Shown: piece by piece, positions 23,172 to 29,373 of the stretch | How positions within the stretch are numbered: position 1 is the first letter of the stretch | Layout of the letters: the number at the start of each line of letters is the position of its first letter | Origin: Gammaproteobacteria bacterium | GTDB taxonomy: Bacteria > Pseudomonadota > Gammaproteobacteria > UBA6429 > Thiohalophilaceae | Direction: 5' to 3' | NCBI GenBank assembly: GCA_024641445.1 | Contig: JAHEDA010000002.1 | Coordinates: 1 to 29,373 of the forward strand | DNA length: 29,373 nucleotides | Translations under genes and position numbers: made by a program | Notes under the pieces: model-generated | Seen by the model: only the letters and a program-made list of their open reading frames with translations | Database searches by the model: none | What the model was told of the DNA's origin: nothing

Positions 23172-24062
23172 TTACTTACTCTTGCGCTTCTTCTCTAACA
23201 TCTCGTGAATCAGTGGGTTCAGGATCAGCTGCATGGCAAAGCCCATCTTGCCCCCGGGTACCACGATGGTGTTGCGGCGTGACATGAAAGAGTCCTGAAT
23301 CATGTTTAGAAGGTAGGGGAAATCCACACCCTCCGGATGACGGAAGCGAATAACGATAAAGCTCTCATCCGGGGTCGGGATGTCACGGGCGATAAACGGG
23401 TTGGAGGTGTCCACCGTCGGTACGCGCTGGAAATTTACATGGGTGCGTGAGAACTGTGGCGTAATGAAGTGCACGTAGTCATCCATGCGACGCATGATGG
23501 TGTCGACGATGGCCTCGGCGGAGTAACCACGCTCGGCGTTGTCACGATGGATCTTCTGAATCCACTCCAGGTTGACGATGGGCACGACGCCGACGAGCAG
23601 GTCAACGAACTTGCTGACGTCCACGTCTTTGTCGGCGGCACCACCGTGCAGGCCTTCATAGAACAACAGGTCGGTCTGCTCGGCGATGGCCTCCCAGGGA
23701 GTGAACTGGCCGGGTGTGAGTTTGGTATTCAGGCGACCGTTGTGCTCGATGGCCTCTTCCTCGGAGTGCAGGTAATAGCGGCGCTTGCACTTGCCGGTCT
23801 CACCGTAGCTCTTGAAGGTCTCGGCGATGAGGTCGAAGTGATTGGCCTCGGGGCCAAAGTGACTCAGGTTCTTGCCCTGTTTGGCAAACTCGGCGATCTG
23901 CTTCTTCATCTCGGCGCGATCAAACTTGTGGAAGCTGTCGCCCTCGACGATAAGGGGGCTAATCTTTTCGCGGAAGAAGATTTGCTCGAAGGCTCGCTTG
24001 ACCGTGGTCGTGCCGGCGCCGGAGGAACCGGTGACAGCAATCACTGGGTGCTTGGCTGACAT
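23172..24062 (-). CDS. prk: Phosphoribulokinase (proteobacterial class)
   Basis: A 296-residue enzyme that phosphorylates ribulose 5-phosphate to ribulose 1,5-bisphosphate with ATP in the Calvin-Benson cycle. Walker A is GSSGAGTTT (12-20); then IVEGDSFHKFDR, with the catalytic Asp and the His-Lys that bind substrate; the LHSEEEAIEHN stretch; YEGLHGG, with a second conserved acid; and RRMDDYVHFITPQFSRTH. It matches the short octameric proteobacterial form (about 290 residues), not the plant/cyanobacterial form. AAGGAG precedes the ATG. It is followed by the bidirectional terminator and preceded by purD after a 154-base gap with an 11-bp hairpin. RuBisCO genes are not in the window. This is the strongest evidence for autotrophy. 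Confidence 0.97.
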   Translation of the reverse strand: MSAKHPVIAVTGSSGAGTTTVKRAFEQIFFREKISPLIVEGDSFHKFDRAEMKKQIAEFAKQGKNLSHFGPEANHFDLIAETFKSYGETGKCKRRYYLHSEEEAIEHNGRLNTKLTPGQFTPWEAIAEQTDLLFYEGLHGGAADKDVDVSKFVDLLVGVVPIVNLEWIQKIHRDNAERGYSAEAIVDTIMRRMDDYVHFITPQFSRTHVNFQRVPTVDTSNPFIARDIPTPDESFIVIRFRHPEGVDFPYLLNMIQDSFMSRRNTIVVPGGKMGFAMQLILNPLIHEMLEKKRKSK

Positions 24063-24167
24063 GTGAACTCCTTAAATTTTATAAATTTTGAATGCTGGGA
24101 ATCGGTATCGCCGGGGCATTATTGGCATTGTTTTGGGGCCGCCGGGCGCGAAAGCGGACTATTCTAG

Positions 24168-24200
24168 CGGAAAGGGGCCGGGGCGTCTCGCCCCTTTCCG
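24168..24200 (-). terminator. Hairpin after purD
   Basis: A perfect 11-bp inverted repeat, CGGAAAGGGGC (24168-24178) and GCCCCTTTCCG (24190-24200), with an 11-base loop that can itself pair with the arms. It is located 17 bases past the purD stop. There is no U-tract, so it is either an intrinsic terminator of the weak type or an RNA-stabilising stem. Confidence 0.55.
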
Positions 24201-24216
24201 GACGAAATGAAGGGGG

Positions 24217-25509
24217 TTAACCCTGTTGTTCGCGAGCGATGGCGCGGTGGCCAATATCCCGACGGCAGCTCATCCCCTTCCAGCTGATCTTGTCCACCAG
24301 CTGGTAGGCCCGTTCCTGTGCCTCGGAGACGCTGTGGCCGAGGGCGGTGACGCAGAGGACGCGGCCACCGCTGGTGACGGCCTTACCGTCCACCTCTTGG
24401 GTACCCGCGTGAAAGACCTTGGCGCCTTCTTTACCCGCAACCTTATCCAGGCCCTTGATGACATCTCCCTTACGGTACTCACCGGGGTAGCCGCCAGCAG
24501 CCAACACGACACCCAGTGCCGCGCGGGGGTCCCAGGCGGCCTGGACTTGATTCAGTTCACCATCGAGGCCAGCCTCGCACAGGGTGATAATGTCGGTCTT
24601 GAGGCGCAGCATGATGGGCTGGGTCTCAGGGTCACCAAAGCGGCAGTTGTATTCCAGCACCTTCACATATCCGGTTGGGCTAACCATGACCCCGGCATAA
24701 AGAAAGCCGGTGTAAGGGTTCCCTTCCGCTGCCATGCCTTTTACCGTCGGTGTAATCACCTCGCGCATGATGCGCATATGGATCTCGGGGGTGACTACGG
24801 GCGCGGGGGAGTAGGCACCCATACCCCCGGTGTTCGGGCCGGTATCGCCATCGAGGGCGGCTTTATGATCTTGCGAGGTGGCCAGGGGCAGGATGTGCTC
24901 GCCGTCCACCATGACGATAAAACTGGCCTCCTCGCCTTCGAGAAATTCCTCCACCACCACGCGATGACCGGCATCACCAAAGGCATTACCGGCAAGCATG
25001 TCGCGCACCGCGGCGAGGGCCTCGGCCTCAGTCATGGCGATGATGACCCCTTTCCCCGCAGCGAGGCCATCGGCCTTCACCACAATGGGGGTGCCCTGTT
25101 GGCGAATGTAGTGTTCTGCCTCATCCACATCGGTAAACACGCCATAGCTGGCAGTAGGGATCTTGTGGCGGGCGAGGAAGTCCTTGGTAAATGCCTTGGA
25201 GCCCTCCAGTTGCGCGGCCGCCTTACTCGGGCCGAAGCAACGCAGACCGGCAGCACGGAAGCTGTCCACCACGCCCAGCACGAGTGGGACCTCAGGGCCG
25301 ACAATTGTCAGACCGATATGATTGGTCTGGGCGAAGCTCAGCAAGCCGTCAACATCATCGGCCTGGATCGGGACGTTTTCCATCTTGGGTTCGTGCGCGG
25401 TACCGGCGTTGCCGGGGGCGACGAATACCTTGTCGGCCTTGGGTGAGAGAGAGGCCTTCCAGGCCAGGGCGTGTTCGCGCCCACCACCGCCAATAATCAA
25501 TACGTTCAT
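24217..25509 (-). CDS. purD: Phosphoribosylamine-glycine ligase
   Basis: A 430-residue GAR synthetase, step 2 of purine synthesis, joining glycine to phosphoribosylamine with ATP. The N-terminal domain starts MNVLIIGGGGREHALAWK and contains FVAPGNAGT; the ATP-grasp domain has PTASYGVF, VVKADGLAAGKGV, EEFLEGEEASF and TGGMGAYSPAP; the C-terminal part has EYNCRFGDPETQPIMLRL and LAAGGYPGEY. The length is normal. It is on the same strand as purH but separated from it by two other genes, so this genome has a split purHD arrangement. It is divergent from the phosphatase gene at 25700. Confidence 0.97.
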   Translation of the reverse strand: MNVLIIGGGGREHALAWKASLSPKADKVFVAPGNAGTAHEPKMENVPIQADDVDGLLSFAQTNHIGLTIVGPEVPLVLGVVDSFRAAGLRCFGPSKAAAQLEGSKAFTKDFLARHKIPTASYGVFTDVDEAEHYIRQQGTPIVVKADGLAAGKGVIIAMTEAEALAAVRDMLAGNAFGDAGHRVVVEEFLEGEEASFIVMVDGEHILPLATSQDHKAALDGDTGPNTGGMGAYSPAPVVTPEIHMRIMREVITPTVKGMAAEGNPYTGFLYAGVMVSPTGYVKVLEYNCRFGDPETQPIMLRLKTDIITLCEAGLDGELNQVQAAWDPRAALGVVLAAGGYPGEYRKGDVIKGLDKVAGKEGAKVFHAGTQEVDGKAVTSGGRVLCVTALGHSVSEAQERAYQLVDKISWKGMSCRRDIGHRAIAREQQG

Positions 25510-25699
25510 GTCGACTCGCTATGGGTGTTTATCGGAGCTATGTTGCGTTCTTAGTGTTTAGGACGTTGTTAAGCACGTCGTCCCTGGTTATTGAGCTGCA
25601 ACATCACCTTCTCGATATCAGAAGTAAAAATAAGGTTTTGTGTATCAAATGCAGGCGCATTATAGTGGGTTTCCCTACCGAAACCAAAACACCAAACTT

Positions 25700-27055
25700 A
25701 TGAAACTACTTAACCGTCTCTGGCGCCGCGTCCTCATCGGCATCCTTGTCTTTTTTGCCGTGGTGGCATTGGCGCGACTGATCCAGGTGGCGGCGGGAAA
25801 TTTTTACTCGGGTGTGCGGACACCCTATATACAGGAGATGGCGTCAGATCGGGTGGTCTTGCGTTGGCAGACCGAACAGGCCGAGCAGGGTGTGGTACGT
25901 TTTGGTGCGCATATACCGTTTGAGAATGAGGTGAGCGAACGGCGCTCACGCAAGGAACACGAGGTCGTCCTCACCGGCCTGCAAGCAGGTACGCACTATT
26001 TCTATCAGATTGGTCCCGATAACAACGTACTTTATGGCGGCAGTGACTACTGGTTTGACACAGCCCCTATCGTGGGCGGCGAGTCGGCGCGGATCTGGGT
26101 CCTGGGCGACCCTGGCTATGCCAACCCGGTGCAGGATCACGTGCGTGACGCCATGCTCAACTGGGTCGAACAACATCCACGCCCAGGTAAGGCCGCAGCG
26201 GACCTCATCTTGACCACGGGTGACAACGCCTATAGCTCAGGCACCAATAAACAATACCAGCACGGTTTCTTTACGCCCTACGGCAAGTTATTCCGTAACA
26301 TCCCGGTCTGGCCTGCCTATGGCAATCACGATTCGAGACGTTGGGCCTTCTTCAAGGTCTTCACCCTCCCTGAGCAGGGTGAATCCGGTGGAGTTGCCTC
26401 GGGTACCGAACACTATTATTCATTTGATTACGCCAACATGCATGTCGTCATGCTCGACTCGCAGGACAGCTCACTGCGTGAGAGTGGCGCGATGATGACG
26501 TGGTTAAAGCAAGACCTCGCGGCCAATACCCGAACCTGGGTGATCACGGTGTTTCACCACCCGCCTTATACGCATGGCTCACACAACTCCGACGACCCTA
26601 AAGACAGTGGCGGGCGTATGCGTGATATGCGCGAGCATTTTCTACCGGTGCTGGAGGCAGCAGGGGTCGACCTGGTCATGAGTGGGCATAGCCACATGTA
26701 CGAGCGTAGCGGTTTAATGAAATGCCATTACGGTTTTTCCAATACACTCAAACCCTCCATGATTCTGCAGGCAGCCAAGGGCCTCGATAGCTATCAGAAG
26801 CATAGTCAGCACGCCGGTGCGTACGAGGGTACGGTCTATGCGGTGGTGGGTTCATCCGAGAAAGTAGACGACGGCCCGCTGGACCACCCCGCCATGACGG
26901 TTGCGCGACACGAGGCGGGCTCCTTGATGATTGATGTCAATGGTAATTCACTCACGGGTGAGTTTATCAATCAGGACCAGAAGGTGACCGACCGTTTTAC
27001 GATTCAGAAGGGTGTGGAGAGTGCGCCGTTAGGGCGGCCCTGCGATAAGCTTTGA
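25700..27055 (+). CDS. Purple-acid-phosphatase-like metallophosphoesterase, membrane anchored
   Basis: A 451-residue protein with an N-terminal basic-flanked transmembrane helix (about 10-32), a fibronectin-like PAP N-domain (about 40-125, ending GLQAGTHYFYQIGP), and a calcineurin-like phosphoesterase domain. Metal motifs are present in order: GDPGY, TTGDNAY, YGNHD, HHPPY and SGHSHMYERS. The first motif is GDPGY, where Tyr follows as in purple acid phosphatases, whose charge-transfer Tyr binds Fe(III). It probably hydrolyses phosphomonoesters in the periplasm. I set the start at 25700, where the membrane anchor begins, although no good ribosome-binding site is visible; an ATG at 25649 and a GTG at 25640 remain possible. 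It is divergent from purD. Confidence 0.9.
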   Translation: MKLLNRLWRRVLIGILVFFAVVALARLIQVAAGNFYSGVRTPYIQEMASDRVVLRWQTEQAEQGVVRFGAHIPFENEVSERRSRKEHEVVLTGLQAGTHYFYQIGPDNNVLYGGSDYWFDTAPIVGGESARIWVLGDPGYANPVQDHVRDAMLNWVEQHPRPGKAAADLILTTGDNAYSSGTNKQYQHGFFTPYGKLFRNIPVWPAYGNHDSRRWAFFKVFTLPEQGESGGVASGTEHYYSFDYANMHVVMLDSQDSSLRESGAMMTWLKQDLAANTRTWVITVFHHPPYTHGSHNSDDPKDSGGRMRDMREHFLPVLEAAGVDLVMSGHSHMYERSGLMKCHYGFSNTLKPSMILQAAKGLDSYQKHSQHAGAYEGTVYAVVGSSEKVDDGPLDHPAMTVARHEAGSLMIDVNGNSLTGEFINQDQKVTDRFTIQKGVESAPLGRPCDKL

Positions 27056-27063
27056 AGATAAGT

Positions 27064-27109
27064 GTAGGGTGCGTCAAACGCAGTGGATTTATACCCTTAG
27101 GTACGCACC
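27064..27109. repeat. Short palindromic repeat related to the one at 2787
   Basis: It begins TGTAGGGTGCGT and ends ACGCACC, with GGTGCGT (27068-27074) and ACGCACC (27103-27109) as perfect arms. The TGTAGGGTG start is the same as the left end of the 2787 element. It lies between the convergent phosphatase and DUF486 genes and may serve as a stem-loop there. Confidence 0.5.
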
Positions 27110-27120
27110 ACGCCTTAGCC

Positions 27121-27483
27121 TTATGAAGTCAATCTTAACGGTTCCCGAAAGATAAAATACACTGCACCCAGCAGACACAGCCCCGCCAGCAAATAGTTGA
27201 TCGTGAGTCTTTCCTTCATAAAAAATACCAGGAAGGGGATGAACACCGTCAGCGCGATCACCTCCTGAATGATCTTCAACTGACTGATGTTAAACACCTG
27301 ATAGCCTGCGCGATTGGCCGGCACCTGCAGCATATACTCGAAGAAGGCAATGCCCCAACTTACCAGTGCGGCGATAAACCAGGGTTTGCTCGCCATGTTC
27401 TTCAAGTGCGCATACCAGGCGAAGGTCATGAAGAGATTGCTGAGGCTGAGGCCGACGATCAAATAAACGGCATTCTTCATCAT
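27121..27483 (-). CDS. DUF486 small membrane protein (DMT-like)
   Basis: A 120-residue four-helix inner-membrane protein of the DUF486 family, related to small multidrug-resistance/DMT transporters. The N-terminal helix AVYLIVGLSLSNLFMTFAWYAHL is followed by SWGIAFFEYMLQVPANRAGY (the family signature), FNISQLKIIQEVIAL and the final helix ending REPLRLTS. The ATG at 27483 is chosen because GGAG lies 6 bases upstream; in-frame ATG 27495 and TTG 27513 are less likely. The function is unknown. It is convergent with the phosphatase gene and downstream of purH on the same strand, past a hairpin. Confidence 0.92.
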   Translation of the reverse strand: MMKNAVYLIVGLSLSNLFMTFAWYAHLKNMASKPWFIAALVSWGIAFFEYMLQVPANRAGYQVFNISQLKIIQEVIALTVFIPFLVFFMKERLTINYLLAGLCLLGAVYFIFREPLRLTS

Positions 27484-27609
27484 GAGTGACTCCATACTGA
27501 ATGTGAGCGTCAAACGTAAAGTGTCTTGATGCGTAGGGTGAACGTATCACATCATGGAGTGGAGTATAGATGATGTTTACTTGGCGTATATGGCGTGTAT
27601 TAGGTAAGC

Positions 27610-27641
27610 GGACACCCTGATGTGAATTTTTCAGGGTGTCC
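27610..27641. terminator. Hairpin following purH
   Basis: A perfect 11-bp inverted repeat, GGACACCCTGA and TCAGGGTGTCC, with a 10-base loop, a few bases beyond the purH stop at 27648. On the plus strand the loop holds TTTT, but no U-tract follows the stem on the minus strand. Confidence 0.6.
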
Positions 27642-27647
27642 TATGTG

Positions 27648-29216
27648 TTAATGTCTAAAGTGGCGCATGCCAGTGAAGATCATGGCCATGCCGTGTTCGT
27701 CGGCGGCGGCGATGACCTCTTCGTCGCGCATGGAGCCGCCGGGTTGGATGACGGCGGTGATGCCGGACTGGGCAGCCTGATCGATACCGTCGCGGAAGGG
27801 GAAGAAGGCGTCGCTGGCCATGACGGAACCCTTCACCTCCAGTTTGGCCTGCTCGGCCTTGATGGCGGCAATGCGGGCGGAGTTGACACGGCTCATTTGT
27901 CCGGCACCGACACCGATGGTCATGTTGTCCCTTACATAAATAATCGCGTTGGATTTTACGAACTTGCACACCTTCCAGGCGAACAGCAGGTCCAGCATCT
28001 CTTTGTCGGTAGGAGTTTTTTTGGTGACGACCTTGAGTTCGTTATAGAGCAGCAGGTCGGCCTCCTGCACCAGCAGGCCACCGTTGACGCGCTTGAAGTC
28101 GAAGCGTTCATTGGCCTTGGATGACCACATGCCGCACTCCAGCAGACGCACGTTCTTCTTTTCCTTCACGACATTGATGGCACCCTGGCTGACCGTGGGT
28201 GCGATGATCACCTCGACGAACTGGCGCGCCACGATGTTGTAGGCGGTCTCCTCGTCCAGCTCCTGATTAAAGGCGATGATGCCGCCGAAGGCGGATTCCG
28301 GGTCGGTGCTGTAGGCGCGCTCGTAGGCCTGATTGAGATTGGCACCAGTGGCGACGCCACAGGGATTGGCGTGCTTGACGATGACACAGGCGGGGGCATC
28401 GCTAAATTGTTTAATACACTCCAGCGCCGCATCGGTGTCGGCGATGTTGTTGTAGGAGAGTTCCTTGCCTTGTAGCTGACGTGCGGTGCAGACACTGGCC
28501 TCACTACCATTGTGTTCGACATAAAATGCGGCCGACTGGTGTGGGTTCTCGCCATAGCGCATGGCCTGTTGCAGCTTGAACTGCATATTAAAGGTGCGCG
28601 GGAAGGGGGTGTCCTTCACGCCATTATTGTTGAGTGCGCCCAGATAATTGGCGATGGCGCCATCGTAGCGCGCGGTGTGTTCATAGACCTTGATGGCGAG
28701 GTCGAAGCGGGTTACCTCGCTCACGCTGCCGCTGTGGGACTGCATCTCATTCAGTACGGTGGCGTAATCAGTGGCGTTTACAATGACGGTGACATCGCGG
28801 TGATTCTTGGCCGCGGCCCGCAGCATGGTGGGGCCGCCGATGTCGATATTCTCGATCGCCGTCTCCAGGTCGCAACCCGGTTTGGCGATGGCCTGCTCAA
28901 AGGGATACAGGTTGACGACCACCATATCAATGGGTGGGATGTTGAACTGCTGCATGACCTTGTCATCGGTGCCACGCCGACCCAACAGACCACCGTGGAT
29001 CTTCGGGTGCAGGGTCTTGACGCGCCCATCCATCATCTCGGGGAAGCCGGTGTAATCTGATACCTCGATAACCTCCAGGCCCTGTTCGGCCAATAATTTG
29101 GCCGTGCCGCCGGTGGAGAGTATCTCGACACCGTAGTTCTGTTGCAGGGCCTTGGCGAACTCAACAATACCGGTCTTGTCGGAGACGCTTATCAGCGCAC
29201 GCGCGATCTTCTTCAT
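27648..29216 (-). CDS. purH: Bifunctional AICAR transformylase/IMP cyclohydrolase
   Basis: A 522-residue enzyme for the last two steps of IMP synthesis. The cyclohydrolase domain (about 1-200) begins KKIARALISVSDKTGI and contains LSTGGTAKLL, VSDYTGFPEMMDGRVKTLHPKIHGG and NIDIGGPTMLRAAAKNH. The transformylase domain contains MRYGENPHQSAAFY, QGKELSYNNIAD, CVIVKHANPCGVA with the catalytic Lys-His, and SDAFFPFRDGIDQAA, ending IFTGMRHFRH. The length is normal. AAGGAAG precedes the ATG. It lies 136 bases downstream of fis, the usual gammaproteobacterial fis-purH order. Confidence 0.98.
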   Translation of the reverse strand: MKKIARALISVSDKTGIVEFAKALQQNYGVEILSTGGTAKLLAEQGLEVIEVSDYTGFPEMMDGRVKTLHPKIHGGLLGRRGTDDKVMQQFNIPPIDMVVVNLYPFEQAIAKPGCDLETAIENIDIGGPTMLRAAAKNHRDVTVIVNATDYATVLNEMQSHSGSVSEVTRFDLAIKVYEHTARYDGAIANYLGALNNNGVKDTPFPRTFNMQFKLQQAMRYGENPHQSAAFYVEHNGSEASVCTARQLQGKELSYNNIADTDAALECIKQFSDAPACVIVKHANPCGVATGANLNQAYERAYSTDPESAFGGIIAFNQELDEETAYNIVARQFVEVIIAPTVSQGAINVVKEKKNVRLLECGMWSSKANERFDFKRVNGGLLVQEADLLLYNELKVVTKKTPTDKEMLDLLFAWKVCKFVKSNAIIYVRDNMTIGVGAGQMSRVNSARIAAIKAEQAKLEVKGSVMASDAFFPFRDGIDQAAQSGITAVIQPGGSMRDEEVIAAADEHGMAMIFTGMRHFRH

Positions 29217-29279
29217 AAAACTTCCTTAGTGCAGAAAAGTGGTTGGGAATATACAGGGGAATAATTGTGTTCGACAGGG

Positions 29280-29346
29280 GAATGTTTATTTTGCCAGTGG
29301 CTAGTGGCGCGTTATTTTACCCGCCACGCGCTACCAGCCACCAGCA
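29280..29346. repeat. Imperfect GC-rich inverted repeat between fis and purH
   Basis: GTGGCTAGTGGCGCG and CGCGCTACCAGCCAC form a nearly perfect 15-bp stem (one G-T and one mismatch) around an AT-containing loop. Placed a few bases after the fis stop on the minus strand, it is likely the fis 3' stem-loop; the GTGGCTAGTGG composition is also typical of short intergenic repeats. Confidence 0.45.
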
Positions 29347-29352
29347 ACATGT

Positions 29353-29373
29353 TTACTCGTGCAGGCCGTAATG
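29353..29373 (-). CDS. fis: Fis nucleoid protein, last six codons only
   Basis: The minus strand reads His-Tyr-Gly-Leu-His-Glu-stop, which matches the end of Fis in many gammaproteobacteria (ending YGLH plus an acid). The rest of the gene is off the right edge. The identification rests on this short tail plus the position directly upstream of purH, where fis is commonly found. Confidence 0.65.
   Translation of the reverse strand, partial: HYGLHE

Noticed and set aside
23469..24059. A 196-codon open frame opposite prk
   Set aside because: It is a shadow of the prk frame; the translation is low-complexity and hydrophobic without any family features.
24226..25446. A 406-codon open frame on the plus strand opposite purD
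   Set aside because: It mirrors the codon pattern of purD, has no ribosome-binding site or recognisable domain, and purD is certain.
27636..29060. Long plus-strand frames opposite purH (27636-28124 and 28512-29060)
   Set aside because: They are antisense by-products of the GC-biased purH codons; purH is full length and intact.

Overview
The window looks like chromosomal DNA of an autotrophic gammaproteobacterium, probably a sulfur oxidiser of the Chromatiales/Thiotrichales kind. The evidence is a proteobacterial phosphoribulokinase (Calvin cycle), a pair of YeeE/YedE sulfur-transport proteins, a rhodanese fusion, copper-handling genes, several HDOD and cyclic-nucleotide-binding signalling proteins, and the gammaproteobacterial order fis-purH at the right end. 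I see no prophage, transposase, CRISPR array, rRNA or tRNA.

Layout. (1) 1-5.3 kb: the start of a sigma-54 activator gene, a 512-base gap, an orphan secreted protein with a strong terminator, a SafE/TauE-like membrane protein, a MITE-like palindromic repeat, a DUF2167 membrane protein and an MFS transporter. (2) 5.4-9.9 kb: an HDOD protein divergent from a Cu+-ATPase (copA) that is tightly coupled to a membrane-anchored cupredoxin, then djlA. (3) 9.9-13.8 kb: a 708-base gap rich in RNA-like stem-loops, then a same-strand run of tandem cNMP-binding protein, HDOD protein, YfaZ-like outer-membrane protein and HAD hydrolase. (4) 13.8-18.6 kb: an HU protein with a basic tail, divergent from a YjbQ-Rieske-SH3 run; then a deacylase-like/HDOD fusion divergent from a double-cNMP/rhodanese fusion. 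(5) 25.5-18.6 kb on the minus strand: purD, prk, FIST protein, Cys-motif ankyrin protein, two YeeE proteins, terminator, tas-like aldo/keto reductase, HIT protein. (6) 25.7-29.4 kb: a purple-acid-phosphatase-like enzyme, a DUF486 membrane protein, purH and the last codons of fis.

How they may work together. The most distinctive theme is signalling: three HDOD proteins and two double cyclic-nucleotide-binding proteins within about 13 kb. Two sets pair an HDOD gene with a double-cNMP gene, once in tandem and once divergently, which suggests a repeated regulatory module. CopA and the cupredoxin form a copper export or delivery unit. The ankyrin and YeeE genes form a likely sulfur-compound uptake operon. 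purD, prk and purH are core metabolism. Start codons were moved from the longest ORF to internal ATGs where a Shine-Dalgarno sequence or domain boundary supported it; those choices are inferences.
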